64,000 nucleotides of DNA from Faecalicatena orotica (GCF_003149245.1 NZ_QGDL01000003.1:124001-188000); one strand, 5' to 3'; counted from the first letter of the stretch, positions 52,241 through 61,707 are shown. The notes: generated from the sequence alone by a model not told the origin. Numbers and translations are program-made.

Positions 52241-54892
52241 CTACCAGCGGTTTTTTAATTTATTCTGTAATCTGTAAATCGCGTTTAATGCATCAATCGG
52301 TGTCAGATTGCCTACATCCATGTTCTTCAATTCTTCCAGAACATCATCGTCTTTTACCGTATCAAAGAGGGACATTTGTGCAATATCAACTTCGTCATAT
52401 TTCTTTGTTTTCGGTTTTTTTCTGGAATCGTGGTCTTTCACGGCAATCTCGCTTACACGTGTTGTAATATCTTCCTCACTTAATTCTTCCACGATTTCTT
52501 TGGCCCTGTCAATGACGATATCCGGGACTCCGGCAAGCTTCGCCACCTGAATTCCGTAACTCTTGTCTGCCCCGCCCTTCACGATCTTGCGGAGGAATAC
52601 GATGTCGTCGCCTTTTTCCTTCACGGCGATACAGTAGTTGTTGACGTTTTCGATCTTCCCTTCCAGCTCGGTCAATTCGTGGTAATGTGTGGCAAAGAGT
52701 GTCTTTGCGCCCAAAAGCTTTGTATCTGAAATATATTCGACAACGGCCCATGCAATGGAAAGGCCGTCAAATGTACTGGTCCCGCGTCCAATCTCGTCCA
52801 GAATCAAAAGGCTTCTGCTCGTTGCATTGCGAAGGATATTGGCAACTTCCGTCATCTCCACCATGAAAGTACTCTGTCCTGAAGCCAGATCGTCAGACGC
52901 GCCAACCCTCGTGAAGATCCTGTCCACCAGCCCGATATTGGCACTGGCCGCCGGCACAAAGGAGCCGAGCTGGGCCATCAGGACGATCAGGGCGGCCTGC
53001 CTCATATAGGTAGATTTTCCGGCCATGTTCGGGCCGGTAATGATGGAAATCCGCTGTTTCTTATCGTCCAGATAGGTATCGTTGGAGATAAACATATCAT
53101 TCGGAATCATCTTCTCCACGACAGGGTGCCTGCCATCCTTGATATCAATTGTCCCCTTCTCGTTAATCTTCGGGCGCACATAATTGTTCCGTTCAGCCAC
53201 CAGCGCAAGGGATGCAAACACGTCCAGGGCTGCGACAGCCTTTGCCGTCTTCTGGATTCGCTCGACCTCTCCTGCGATGGTATCCCTGACAGTGCTGTAG
53301 AGGTCATATTCCAGTGCGAACAGTTTGTCCTCCGCTCCCAGAATCGTATCCTCCAGTTCCTTGAGTTCGGGGGTAATATACCGCTCCGCGTTTGCGAGTG
53401 TCTGTTTTCTTGTGTAGTAATCAGGAACCATATCCTTGTAGGAATTCGTCACTTCCAGATAATAGCCGAAGACCTTGTTGTACTTGATCTTCATGGTCTT
53501 GATCCCTGTCTTTTCGCGTTCTTCTTCCTCCAGCTTTGCGAGCCAGTCTTTCCCTTCTGACTTCGCGCGCCGGAGTGTGTCAACCTCCTCATGGTAACCG
53601 TCGCGGATGATCCCGCCTTCCTTCATGGCCAGCGGGGGATCGTCAATGATCGCATCCCGAATCAGCATACAGAGGTCTTCCAGCGTATCCAGATCTCCTC
53701 GGATCCCGGTAAGCAGGGGGGACTGCATTTCCTCCAGAATATAATGCAGGGAAGGCAGCATCTCCAGAGAGGTCTTAAAAGCGGTCAGGTCCCTCGGGTT
53801 GGCGGAACCGTATGTAATCCTCGTGATCAGGCGTTCCAGATCATAGACAGGAGTCAGGTATTCCCGGATTTCCTCCCGGGAGATCGCCATGCTTTTCAGC
53901 TCCTCTACCGCATCCAGACGTTTGAGGATCTCTTGTTTTTCAATCAGCGGCTGTTCCAGATACTTGCGGAGGAGGCGCGCCCCCATCGCTGTTTTGGTCT
54001 TGTCCAGCACCCAGAGGAGGGAGCCTCTCTTTTGCTTTTCCCTGAGTGTTTCTGTCAGCTCCAGATTCCTTCTTGTGGAACTGTCCAGCATCATGTACTT
54101 TGCCGTTGTATAAGGTGTAATATGCGTCAGCTGGGCCAGCGAATTCTTCTGTGTCTCAATCAGGTACTGCAAAAGAGCACCGGCACTGATGATTCCGCAG
54201 TCATAATCCTCCAGGCCGAGGCCTGCAAACGAAGAAACGTGGAAATGCTCCAGCAGCTTCTTCCTGCAGATTGCATCGTCGAAGTACCACGAATCCAGAG
54301 AATAGATCGTAATCCCCAGCCTGTTTCTCAAGTCTTCCAGATCCATGCCGCTCATGTAAAAGGATTCATTGCAAATGATCTCGGAGGGCATGAATTTATA
54401 GATTTCATCCATCAGTTTTGCACTGTCTTCCAGTTCTGTTACAAAATAATCACCGGTCGTGATATCAGCAATAGAGATGCCATATCTGTCGGCTATGTAA
54501 ACGATACACATCAGGTAATTGTTCTTTGTCTCATCGAGGGCCTGTGGGGCCAGGTTCGTCCCGGGCGTCACGATTCGTGTAACCTCCCTTTTTACGAGTC
54601 CCTTGGCCTGCTTCGGGTCCTCCACCTGTTCACAGATGGCTACCTTATATCCTTTGGCAACCAGCTTATTCAGATAGCCGTCCACTGCATGGTAGGGAAT
54701 GCCGCACATTGGCGCCCTCTCCTCCAAGCCGCAGCTTTTGCCAGTCAGTGTGATCTCCAGTTCCCGGGACGCGGTAACCGCATCTTCAAAGAACATCTCA
54801 TAAAAGTCGCCTAATCTATAAAATAAGATGCAGTCAGGATAAGTTTCTTTTGTCTCTAAGTATTTCTGCATCATAGGGGTTAATTCTGCCAC
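52241..54892 (-). CDS. mutS: Mismatch recognition protein MutS
   Basis: The 883-residue protein has the mismatch-reading motif LGDFYEMF (about 27-34, Phe-x-Glu), lever and clamp domains, and the ABC ATPase with GPNMAGKSTYMRQ, ILDEIGRGTSTFDG and ATHYHEL. The start is a GTG at 54892 with GGAAG upstream. A promoter and inverted repeat lie directly ahead, so mutS starts its own transcript towards mutL, miaA and ynbB. Confidence 0.98.
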   Translation of the reverse strand: MAELTPMMQKYLETKETYPDCILFYRLGDFYEMFFEDAVTASRELEITLTGKSCGLEERAPMCGIPYHAVDGYLNKLVAKGYKVAICEQVEDPKQAKGLVKREVTRIVTPGTNLAPQALDETKNNYLMCIVYIADRYGISIADITTGDYFVTELEDSAKLMDEIYKFMPSEIICNESFYMSGMDLEDLRNRLGITIYSLDSWYFDDAICRKKLLEHFHVSSFAGLGLEDYDCGIISAGALLQYLIETQKNSLAQLTHITPYTTAKYMMLDSSTRRNLELTETLREKQKRGSLLWVLDKTKTAMGARLLRKYLEQPLIEKQEILKRLDAVEELKSMAISREEIREYLTPVYDLERLITRITYGSANPRDLTAFKTSLEMLPSLHYILEEMQSPLLTGIRGDLDTLEDLCMLIRDAIIDDPPLAMKEGGIIRDGYHEEVDTLRRAKSEGKDWLAKLEEEEREKTGIKTMKIKYNKVFGYYLEVTNSYKDMVPDYYTRKQTLANAERYITPELKELEDTILGAEDKLFALEYDLYSTVRDTIAGEVERIQKTAKAVAALDVFASLALVAERNNYVRPKINEKGTIDIKDGRHPVVEKMIPNDMFISNDTYLDDKKQRISIITGPNMAGKSTYMRQAALIVLMAQLGSFVPAASANIGLVDRIFTRVGASDDLASGQSTFMVEMTEVANILRNATSRSLLILDEIGRGTSTFDGLSIAWAVVEYISDTKLLGAKTLFATHYHELTELEGKIENVNNYCIAVKEKGDDIVFLRKIVKGGADKSYGIQVAKLAGVPDIVIDRAKEIVEELSEEDITTRVSEIAVKDHDSRKKPKTKKYDEVDIAQMSLFDTVKDDDVLEELKNMDVGNLTPIDALNAIYRLQNKLKNRW

Positions 54893-54919
54893 GTTATTAC
54901 TTCCTTTCGCTTTTGTAAT

Positions 54920-54943
54920 GGATAGCGGCTAAAGACGCTATCC
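54920..54943. repeat. Inverted repeat at the mutS transcription start
   Basis: GGATAGCG (54920-54927) and CGCTATCC (54936-54943) form a perfect 8-bp dyad just after the -10 box. No T-run follows, so an operator or 5' stabilising hairpin is more likely than a terminator. Confidence 0.45.
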
Positions 54944-54945
54944 AA

Positions 54946-54973
54946 AGTATATCATTTTTTAAAAAGTTGTGAA
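54946..54973 (-). promoter_or_regulatory. Candidate mutS promoter
   Basis: On the minus strand TTCACA (54973-54968) and TATACT (54951-54946) are 16 bases apart. Confidence 0.55.
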
Positions 54974-54998
54974 AGATAATTTTTCTCAGTAAAAAACT

Positions 54999-55415
54999 CT
55001 ATAGCACATGAAAATGGGGCTTTGTTTCGCCATACAGCCAGTATAAAAGGTACCCGGTCAGCAGGATGCCAAGCAGGCATAAGCCCGAAAAAAGAATGGT
55101 GAAGGGGGCGCATATCTGCCCGAACAGCTGGAACGGCTGGTCCGAGTAATCCCATACATTCCATTTCAGCCATTTGTTGACTATGATTCCCGTGATGAAT
55201 TCTCCTGCCGTTACAAATAATGTGCAGCGCAGCAGCTGGAGCCACAGTGGGTCCTCCCATTTGATCCAGAGTCCCTGCTGCCCAAAAAAGACAAGGCAGA
55301 GTCCCCCGAGTACAAACATGGACCAGTGTGAAAATCCTCTGAAAATCATCTCGAATGAATAATAAATTGTCCCGCCCAGTGCAAATAACACCAGATATTC
55401 GCTCACTTTCTTCAC
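54999..55415 (-). CDS. CmpB-family membrane protein (putative ABC permease type)
   Basis: The 138-residue protein has four TM helices and resembles the PF06541 family labelled putative ABC transporter permease. Marks are FFGQQGLWIKWEDPLWLQLL and VTAGEFITGIIVNKWLKWNVWDYS. No ATPase partner is nearby, so a transport role is not supported. The start is a GTG at 55415. Its AGGAGG site lies inside the 3' arm of a strong hairpin that also looks like the miaB terminator. Confidence 0.78.
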   Translation of the reverse strand: MKKVSEYLVLFALGGTIYYSFEMIFRGFSHWSMFVLGGLCLVFFGQQGLWIKWEDPLWLQLLRCTLFVTAGEFITGIIVNKWLKWNVWDYSDQPFQLFGQICAPFTILFSGLCLLGILLTGYLLYWLYGETKPHFHVL

Positions 55416-55418
55416 AGA

Positions 55419-55483
55419 AAAAACGTCCTCCTATATATCATTCCGGTCTGTTGCTGTCATTGATATATAGTTTGGACGTTTTT
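55419..55483 (-). terminator. Terminator hairpin of miaB that contains the next gene's ribosome site
   Basis: Read on the minus strand, AAAAACGTCC (55483-55474) pairs with GGACGTTTTT (55428-55419), and TATATATCA (55469-55461 on this strand) pairs with TGATATATA (55440-55432). T-rich sequence ends it. The AGGAGG used by the CmpB-like gene lies at the junction of the two stems. Confidence 0.7.
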
Positions 55484-55537
55484 GCCTGAAATATAGTTGG
55501 AATTTATTCCTAATCTCCATACGGCATCCATTTTCTT

Positions 55538-56992
55538 TTATGATTCGCGTACCAGTTCTCCGATATAATAAAAACCTTTGCATTCTTTCAGTTCTACAGG
55601 TACGATTCTGCCAACCAGGCTTTCATCTCCCGGAAAATGTACGAGCAGGTTATTGCTCATTCTTCCGGTCATCAGGAACGAATCATGGTCATTCACAGTT
55701 TCGACGAGAACCTCCTGAATAGTATCCGTGTATATACTGCAGACTTCGCTGGAGATATGCTGCACCTCCTTTAACAGACGGTCAAAGCGGTCTTTTACCA
55801 CGTCCGCCGGAACCTGGTCTTCCATTACCGCTGCGGGCGTGCCTGTCCGTTTGGAATAGATGAAGGTAAAGGCACTGTCATAGCGGACCTTTCTGACAAC
55901 ATCCATTGTCTCCAGAAAATCTTCCTCTGTCTCACCGGGAAATCCGACAATGATATCCGTAGTAAGGGAGATGTCCGGCACTGCGGCTCGGATTTTTTCA
56001 ACCAGTTCCAGATAATGCTCTTTCGTATACCTGCGGTTCATCTTTTCCAGAATCCTTGAACTTCCGGACTGGACAGGTAGATGCAGGTGCCTGCATATTT
56101 TTTTCGAAGTTCTCATGACCTCGATCAGTTCATCGGAAAGATCTTTCGGATGGGAAGTCATGAAACGGATCCGTTCCAGTCCCTCGATTTTTTCAATCTC
56201 CATGAGGAGCTGTGCAAAGCTCATTGGGTGCTCAAGTGTCTTCCCGTAGGAATTGACATTCTGTCCGAGCAGCATAACTTCAACGACACCGTCATCGACA
56301 AGCCTGCGTATCTCGCGGATGATATCCTCCGGGTTCCGGCTCCTCTCCCGCCCTCTTACATAAGGGACGATACAGTAGCTGCAGAAATTATTGCAGCCAA
56401 ACATGATGTTGACACCCGATTTAAAGGAATACTTCCGCTCACTCGGCAGGTCTTCCACGATCTTATCCGTATCTTTCCAGATATCAATGACCATCCGTTT
56501 CGATTCCATGCGGGTTACAATCAGCTCGGCAAACTTAAAGATGTTGTGGGTTCCGAAGATCAGATCCACAAAACGGTAGCTTTTCTTTAATTTTTCAACT
56601 ACCTCAGGTTCCTGCATCATGCAGCCGCAAAGGCCGATCATCATGTGCGGGTTCTTCTTTTTCACCCTGTTTAACTGTCCCAGCCGCCCATAGACACGCT
56701 GGTTGGCGTTCTCGCGGACCGTACAGGTGTTGTATATTACAAAGTCTGCTTTTTCTTCATCCGGTTCTTCCACGTAGCCGATCTGCTCGAGAATGCCGGA
56801 GAGCTTCTCAGAGTCTCTGGCATTCATCTGGCAGCCGAAAGTGGTCACACAGAAGGTCAGCGGCCTTCCGGCTTCCTGAGACTGCTTTTTTAAATATTCT
56901 TTTGCCTTTGCGATAAAATAGTACTGTCTTTCCGGCTCTCTGGCCGGAGCCCCTTTTGACGGGTCAATCGTCGTATAATCAATCGTGTTCAT
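55538..56992 (-). CDS. miaB: tRNA methylthiotransferase MiaB
   Basis: MiaB adds the methylthio group to i6A37 made by MiaA. The 484-residue protein has the N-terminal UPF0004 domain (TFGCQMNARDSEK, CTVRENANQRVYG, GLCGCMMQ, with cluster cysteines), the radical SAM motif CNNFCSYC, and a C-terminal TRAM domain. The ATG at 56992 is preferred, with GAGG ten bases upstream; an in-frame ATG at 57019 has a poor site. It starts about 50 bases after the DUF4250 gene. Confidence 0.96.
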   Translation of the reverse strand: MNTIDYTTIDPSKGAPAREPERQYYFIAKAKEYLKKQSQEAGRPLTFCVTTFGCQMNARDSEKLSGILEQIGYVEEPDEEKADFVIYNTCTVRENANQRVYGRLGQLNRVKKKNPHMMIGLCGCMMQEPEVVEKLKKSYRFVDLIFGTHNIFKFAELIVTRMESKRMVIDIWKDTDKIVEDLPSERKYSFKSGVNIMFGCNNFCSYCIVPYVRGRERSRNPEDIIREIRRLVDDGVVEVMLLGQNVNSYGKTLEHPMSFAQLLMEIEKIEGLERIRFMTSHPKDLSDELIEVMRTSKKICRHLHLPVQSGSSRILEKMNRRYTKEHYLELVEKIRAAVPDISLTTDIIVGFPGETEEDFLETMDVVRKVRYDSAFTFIYSKRTGTPAAVMEDQVPADVVKDRFDRLLKEVQHISSEVCSIYTDTIQEVLVETVNDHDSFLMTGRMSNNLLVHFPGDESLVGRIVPVELKECKGFYYIGELVRES

Positions 56993-57042
56993 ATGTATGA
57001 ATCCTCTTCTATCATTCATTCGTTATGTAGCAATGGTGCATG

Positions 57043-57225
57043 TCAGATAAACTGGTTCCTCCCTGCATCATATTCATAATCAATCATTTTAAGCCTGCCG
57101 GACAGTTCTGTTCTTGATATATCCATATCATCACACAGATCGTCCAGTGTCCTGTAATAATCTCTGAGCTTTGTGTTAATGATACCGAGCAGAATGACCG
57201 GGTCAGCCGGAAGTTTGTTTAACAT
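57043..57225 (-). CDS. DUF4250 small protein
   Basis: The 60-residue protein matches DUF4250 over its full length: LPADPVILLGIINTKLRDYY, then LDDLCDDMDISRTELSGRL and MIDYEYDAGRNQF. The family is small and found in Firmicutes, and its function is unknown. Its ATG overlaps the end of the cyclo-ligase gene by seven bases and has AAGGGAG upstream within that gene, so translation is coupled. Confidence 0.82.
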   Translation of the reverse strand: MLNKLPADPVILLGIINTKLRDYYRTLDDLCDDMDISRTELSGRLKMIDYEYDAGRNQFI

Positions 57226-57797
57226 GTGTATATCTCCCTTTCTGTTATAATCATATCCGGACGGATGTCATGTTCCCTGGATGGGATGGAGTCCAGACAT
57301 TGTATGGAATAAGCCAGTGCGATCGTCCGGTAGTCAGGATGGCGTTTAAGATAGGCATCGTAAAATCCTTTTCCATAGCCGATGCGCCGCCGGTTCTTAT
57401 CAAAGGCAACACCGGGCATGACCACCAGCACATTTTTACCAGAATCAGGATTCCCGGCAGGTCTGTCTTCATCCGGTTCCGGAATGCCGAAATATCCTTT
57501 TTTCAGATCAGCCAGACTCTCTATATAGAAAAACTCCATCCGCATAAAGGGCCCGCTGTCCGTAAGAATTTTCGGAACGGCAAGCTTCCTGCCCGATTTC
57601 CAGACATGTTCCAGTATCCCGTATGTTATGACCTCTTCCTCAAAGGAAACATAACAGTATACCTCGTCTGCCTGTTGGTACAGCGGCTGATCAAAGAGCC
57701 TGTCCCTGATCAGGGCGCTGTATTTAAGCCGCTCATCTTCAGGAAGGGCGGCTCTCTTTGATCGGACTATTTTTCTAATTTCCTTTTTTGATTCCAA
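57219..57797 (-). CDS. 5-formyltetrahydrofolate cyclo-ligase
   Basis: This enzyme converts 5-formyl-THF to methenyl-THF using ATP. The 192-residue product has the N-terminal basic motif KKEIRKIVRSKRAALP, the substrate segment near VYCYVSFEEEVIT, and the phosphate-binding C-terminal motif FDKNRRRIGYGKGFYDAYL. The start is uncertain. A TTG at 57797 gives normal length and overlaps the DUF896 gene by 23 bases; a GTG at 57806 is an alternative, and open frame further back to 57929 lies fully inside DUF896. Confidence 0.88.
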   Translation of the reverse strand: MESKKEIRKIVRSKRAALPEDERLKYSALIRDRLFDQPLYQQADEVYCYVSFEEEVITYGILEHVWKSGRKLAVPKILTDSGPFMRMEFFYIESLADLKKGYFGIPEPDEDRPAGNPDSGKNVLVVMPGVAFDKNRRRIGYGKGFYDAYLKRHPDYRTIALAYSIQCLDSIPSREHDIRPDMIITEREIYTC

Positions 57798-57996
57798 ACT
57801 TCTCACCCAGATTCGTGACGCTTCCGTCTTTTTCCTCAATGTCAATTCTGTCGAGCTGGCTGCGGAGATTTCTCCGAAAGGAATCCACATACTCCTGACG
57901 CAGGATCTTCTGTTCCTTTTTTTCGGCATCAGTCAGCCCTTCAGCCTTTGATTTCCTGTATAATTCATTAATTCGTTTAATCTTTTGTTCGTCCAT
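57775..57996 (-). CDS. DUF896 (YnzC-type) small protein
   Basis: The 73-residue protein starts MDEQKIKRINELYRKSKAEG and continues with LTDAEKKEQKILRQEYVDSFR, the two-helix signature of DUF896, known in Bacillus as YnzC. A small SOS-linked relative exists in Bacillus, but no LexA box is seen here. AAAAGGAG precedes the ATG at 57996. The tail SVTNLGEKFGIKKGN overlaps the cyclo-ligase start. Confidence 0.9.
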   Translation of the reverse strand: MDEQKIKRINELYRKSKAEGLTDAEKKEQKILRQEYVDSFRRNLRSQLDRIDIEEKDGSVTNLGEKFGIKKGN

Positions 57997-58058
57997 TTGT
58001 ATCTCCTTTTTGTAAACCAACCTTTATATTACACTATTTGATACCATTCGTCTACTTG

Positions 58059-58427
58059 TCAGCTCGAATAATTTTCTAAAAATCCGTAAAGTGCTTCCTC
58101 TGTTTCCATATATTTCGCACCCCTGATTTCCTCCTGCACTTCCTCGGGCAGGTCTGTAAGCGGAATATTGGTAACCTCGAAAATGGTCTTCTTATCATAG
58201 AGATAGACTACTACATAGCCGTGCAGTTCACATATATAGTATCCTTCGTTCTTAGTTGCTTCACCTTTTGTCGTGACGCTCTCCGTATTTTGTTTAGGAA
58301 TCTCGGACTCCACCCTGGCCTGCTGCCTGTCCAATGCAAATTTATAGCTTAACTGGTAACCAATCCCGATTGCGGAAACAAGCAGGAACACACCCGCAAA
58401 AAAGCCAATACAGTATCTCGGTTTCAT
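58059..58427 (-). CDS. Small membrane-anchored protein with BofC-like C-terminal domain
   Basis: The 122-residue protein has one TM helix or uncleaved signal (about 6-25) and a C-terminal part of about 60 residues (YYICELHGYVVVYL ... TNIPLTDLPEEVQEEIRG ... ALYGFLENY). This resembles the C-terminal domain of BofC, a sporulation checkpoint protein. The likeness is by pattern only. AAAGGAG precedes the ATG. It follows the SpoVB-like gene, which supports a sporulation link but does not prove it. Confidence 0.6.
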   Translation of the reverse strand: MKPRYCIGFFAGVFLLVSAIGIGYQLSYKFALDRQQARVESEIPKQNTESVTTKGEATKNEGYYICELHGYVVVYLYDKKTIFEVTNIPLTDLPEEVQEEIRGAKYMETEEALYGFLENYSS

Positions 58428-58499
58428 AAGGATCCAACTCCTTTTTTACATACAGTATTGGCTTTTTATATAAAAAATATACAGTTTTACACTTTTTCA

Positions 58500-60179
58500 T
58501 TATCCTTCTTTACGAGGAAGAAGGTGGAAGCGGCGGCAGATTCTTAAAAGCTTATAACCCTGCGGCAGATCCTTGATGTCCTGTTCCGTAAGCGTTCCCA
58601 GTTTCAAAATACTAAAGGCGTATACAGCCACGGCTGCAAGGACGGATATCATCGTTGCCACGACGCGCCCCGGGAACACGATAGCCAGCACAAGATGCAC
58701 GGCATAAGTCACGATACCCATGATCACGGCGGCGATCAGCGGTTTGACAAAGGTCCGCTCCATCTCCTGCTTATAACCACTCGCCTTGCCGATTGCCCTT
58801 GCATTTAAGAAACACATGCAGACGGCGAAAACGATATTACTTCCAACCAGTGCGTAAATATTCCATTTAAAAACAACGAGCATGAGCAGTAACGCAGCGA
58901 TATGTATAACAAGTGAAATCGCCGCGTTCTTTGCGGGCGTTGAAATCCTGTCCAGTCCCTGCAGAATGGAGTTGGACACGGTGGACCAGCAGTAGAATAC
59001 TACGGTAACCGCCCCCAGGGAAAGGAGAAGCGCCGGTGTTTTGCGGGAGTCATTAAATAAAAGTACCATAAGTGGTGAAGCCAGCACGACAAAACCTACA
59101 AAACACGGAATCGCCACCAGCATGGTAAACCGGATGGTCTGGCTGATCTTACCATGTATCAAAGTCTTATTGCCTGTCGGGACAGCCGCCGTCAGACTCG
59201 GGATGACAGATGCCGCCAGTCCGTTCGCCATAGCCATTGGAACATTAATCAGGGTATTATACTTCCCGGTATAGATTCCCTGGAGCGCCATATACTCCTT
59301 CTCGGAAAATCCCTGTGCAGCCATAATTTTATTAAAAAGCGTCAGGTCAATTAACTGGTTGATATTATAGATTGCCGTACTAAATATAACCGGAACCATA
59401 GTAAGAAGCAGGATCTTCAGGATACGGCTGTAACTCTCCTGCCGTCTCGTCCTGTCCGTTTTAAGCTGCCGGCGGATGACATTCTTGAATGCAAATAAAG
59501 CAAAAAGCAAAAACAGGAGCCCTGCCAGTGCACCCATAATTGTACCAACGGTTCCACCTGCCGCACCGTAGGCGGGTCCTAAGAGTTCTTCGTTATTTTT
59601 TTCGGCGGCGCCTGCCCCGATTTTAAACAGCACACTTGCCCCGACCAGACTGATCACGGCATTGATGATCTGTTCAATAACCTGTGACACCGCAGTCGGG
59701 ACCATGGTCCCGAGTCCCTGAAAATACCCGCGCAGCACACCCATGACGGATACAATGAACAGGCCGGGAGCCAGTACCTTCAATGCATATACACTCAGCG
59801 GGGATTCCATCAGGTGTGTGGAAATGGCATCCGCGCCGAAAAAGATGAAAAGTGCCACGACGGCGCCTATCACGATCGAAAATGCCAGCGCACACGTAAA
59901 TACCCGGAAAGCATTCCTGCGCTGCCGCATTGCCATTCTGGCGGAAACCAGTTTGGAGACAACGATCGGAAAGCTTAAAGAAGAAAGGAGCAATGCAAGG
60001 GAATATACCTCAAATGCATAACCATAAAATCCGTTTCCTTCATCCCCGAGTATATTTGCAAGCGGAATCCTGTATGCAACACCTATAATTTTGGTGAGCA
60101 TGGCAGCGGCGGCGAGTATGGCTCCCTGCATCAGGAAATCATCTTTTTTCTTCTTTTTATTCTTATGTGTTTCAGCCAT
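58500..60179 (-). CDS. SpoVB/MurJ-type flippase (polysaccharide biosynthesis family)
   Basis: The 559-residue protein has about 14 TM helices and the MOP-superfamily start AAAMLTKIIGVAYRIPLANILGDEG (about 21-45). Such proteins flip lipid-linked precursors; SpoVB acts in spore cortex formation and a close group exports polysaccharide units. Context favours a SpoVB-like role but does not decide it. It follows ybeY after 20 bases. Confidence 0.87.
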   Translation of the reverse strand: MAETHKNKKKKKDDFLMQGAILAAAAMLTKIIGVAYRIPLANILGDEGNGFYGYAFEVYSLALLLSSLSFPIVVSKLVSARMAMRQRRNAFRVFTCALAFSIVIGAVVALFIFFGADAISTHLMESPLSVYALKVLAPGLFIVSVMGVLRGYFQGLGTMVPTAVSQVIEQIINAVISLVGASVLFKIGAGAAEKNNEELLGPAYGAAGGTVGTIMGALAGLLFLLFALFAFKNVIRRQLKTDRTRRQESYSRILKILLLTMVPVIFSTAIYNINQLIDLTLFNKIMAAQGFSEKEYMALQGIYTGKYNTLINVPMAMANGLAASVIPSLTAAVPTGNKTLIHGKISQTIRFTMLVAIPCFVGFVVLASPLMVLLFNDSRKTPALLLSLGAVTVVFYCWSTVSNSILQGLDRISTPAKNAAISLVIHIAALLLMLVVFKWNIYALVGSNIVFAVCMCFLNARAIGKASGYKQEMERTFVKPLIAAVIMGIVTYAVHLVLAIVFPGRVVATMISVLAAVAVYAFSILKLGTLTEQDIKDLPQGYKLLRICRRFHLLPRKEG

Positions 60180-60199
60180 AAAGTCCTCCGTTTATTCAG

Positions 60200-60697
60200 C
60201 TACCGTAATATCTGAATCTTTTCTAAGATCTCTCTCTGCTTCTGTTCCATCTGGATGCGTTCGTCCTCCTCCATATGGTCATAGCCAAATAAGTGTAACA
60301 TACTATGGGCGATCAGGAAAGCATATTCTCTCTTCGGAGTGTGGCCGTATGCTTCTGCCTGTGCAAGGACCTTATCTTTGGAAATCACGATATCCCCCAG
60401 CATAAGCTCCCCGGATTCCGGATTGAAGCTGTCCCCCGGATTCTCTTCGAGGCCGGAAAAATCTCCCGGTGTGCCATATTCCAGCATCGGAAATGACAGG
60501 ACATCTGTTGCCCTGTCAATCTGGCGGAACATCTGGTTCATCTCCCTGATATCTTCATCGGTTGTCAGAAGCAGATTAATCTCCGCCTCATAAGGACATC
60601 CTTCGTATTCCAGTGCAGCCTCTATGACAAGCTCTGCGGTTTCTTCAGTATCAAACGGCAGTCTGACTGCCCCTTCTTCTTCCATGTATAGACTCAT
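60200..60697 (-). CDS. ybeY: rRNA maturation endoribonuclease YbeY
   Basis: YbeY trims 16S rRNA 3' ends and takes part in ribosome quality control. The 165-residue protein carries the zinc motif H-x3-H-x5-H in HSMLHLFGYDH, and LGDIVISKDKVLAQAEAYGH precedes it. Its ATG overlaps the phoH stop (TAATG), so the two are coupled. The phoH-ybeY order is conserved. Confidence 0.96.
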   Translation of the reverse strand: MSLYMEEEGAVRLPFDTEETAELVIEAALEYEGCPYEAEINLLLTTDEDIREMNQMFRQIDRATDVLSFPMLEYGTPGDFSGLEENPGDSFNPESGELMLGDIVISKDKVLAQAEAYGHTPKREYAFLIAHSMLHLFGYDHMEEDERIQMEQKQREILEKIQILR

Positions 60698-61707
60698 TAC
60701 TTTCTCCTTTTGCCGCTGTTTCTCCTGCCATCCTTATTACCCGGCCGGATACTTTTCTTTTCATATTCTTCATATGCCTTAACGATCTTCTGCACAAGCG
60801 GGTGTCTCACGACATCCTTGCTCGTCAGTGTACAGATACTGATATCGTCGATATTTTTTATGACATTAACCGCTACATCGAGTCCTGAGACTGTTCCCGG
60901 CGGCAGGTCCTTCTGTGTGGTATCGCCTGTGATAACAACCTTGGATCCAAAGCCGATACGGGTCAGGAACATCTTCATCTGTGCGGGGGTTGTGTTCTGC
61001 GCTTCATCCAGAATAATGAAGGCATTGTCAAGCGTGCGCCCTCTCATATAAGCCAGCGGGGCAACCTCAATCAGCCCTTTTTCAGAATTCTTCAAAAAGC
61101 TTTCGGCCCCCATGATCTGATACAGTGCATCGTACAGTGGACGCAGGTAAGGGTCTACCTTGCTCTGCAGGTCCCCCGGGAGGAATCCCAGCTTTTCTCC
61201 TGCCTCGATAGCCGGACGGGTCATGATAATCCGGCTGACCTCATTGCTTTTAAAAGCTGTAATCGCCATTGCCATCGCCAGATATGTCTTTCCGGTCCCG
61301 GCCGGCCCTAGGCCAAAAGTAATCATGCGGCTGCGGATCGCATCCACATACTTCTTCTGCCCGAGCGTCTTAGGCTTGATTGGTTTGCCCTGAAGTGTAT
61401 GGCAGATCAGGTCCCTGTCGATCTCCACGATCCCTTCTTCCTGGTCTTCAAAGACAAGGGATATGGCATAGTCTACATTCTGTTCCGTAATCACGTTTCC
61501 GCGCCGGGATAACTCAGTGAGCTGTTCCAGTACCCTCTTTGCCTTTTCGGCGGCATGTCCCTCTCCTAATATTTTTGTCTGTCCGTCACGGGCGATTAAT
61601 GTGACGTGAAATGTGCGCTCCATCTTTTTCGCATATGCATCAAACTGGCCGAATACATTTTTCTCGTGTTCGGCCGGTATGTCAATCATCAGTTCTGCCA
61701 GACTCAT
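60697..61707 (-). CDS. phoH: PhoH-like ATPase
   Basis: The 336-residue protein has an N-terminal KH-like part (about 1-95) and a PhoH ATPase core with Walker A GPAGTGKTYLA (near 136-146) and Walker B FIILDEAQNTTPAQMK. It is linked to RNA metabolism and partners with YbeY. In Bacillus it follows yqfD; here two unrelated genes separate them. A possible minus-strand promoter (TTCCAA, TAAAAT) lies about 45 to 70 bases upstream. Confidence 0.95.
   Translation of the reverse strand: MSLAELMIDIPAEHEKNVFGQFDAYAKKMERTFHVTLIARDGQTKILGEGHAAEKAKRVLEQLTELSRRGNVITEQNVDYAISLVFEDQEEGIVEIDRDLICHTLQGKPIKPKTLGQKKYVDAIRSRMITFGLGPAGTGKTYLAMAMAITAFKSNEVSRIIMTRPAIEAGEKLGFLPGDLQSKVDPYLRPLYDALYQIMGAESFLKNSEKGLIEVAPLAYMRGRTLDNAFIILDEAQNTTPAQMKMFLTRIGFGSKVVITGDTTQKDLPPGTVSGLDVAVNVIKNIDDISICTLTSKDVVRHPLVQKIVKAYEEYEKKSIRPGNKDGRRNSGKRRK

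Noticed and set aside
53591-54814. 407-codon open frame opposite mutS
   Set aside because: It is antisense to MutS and has no ribosome site or motif.
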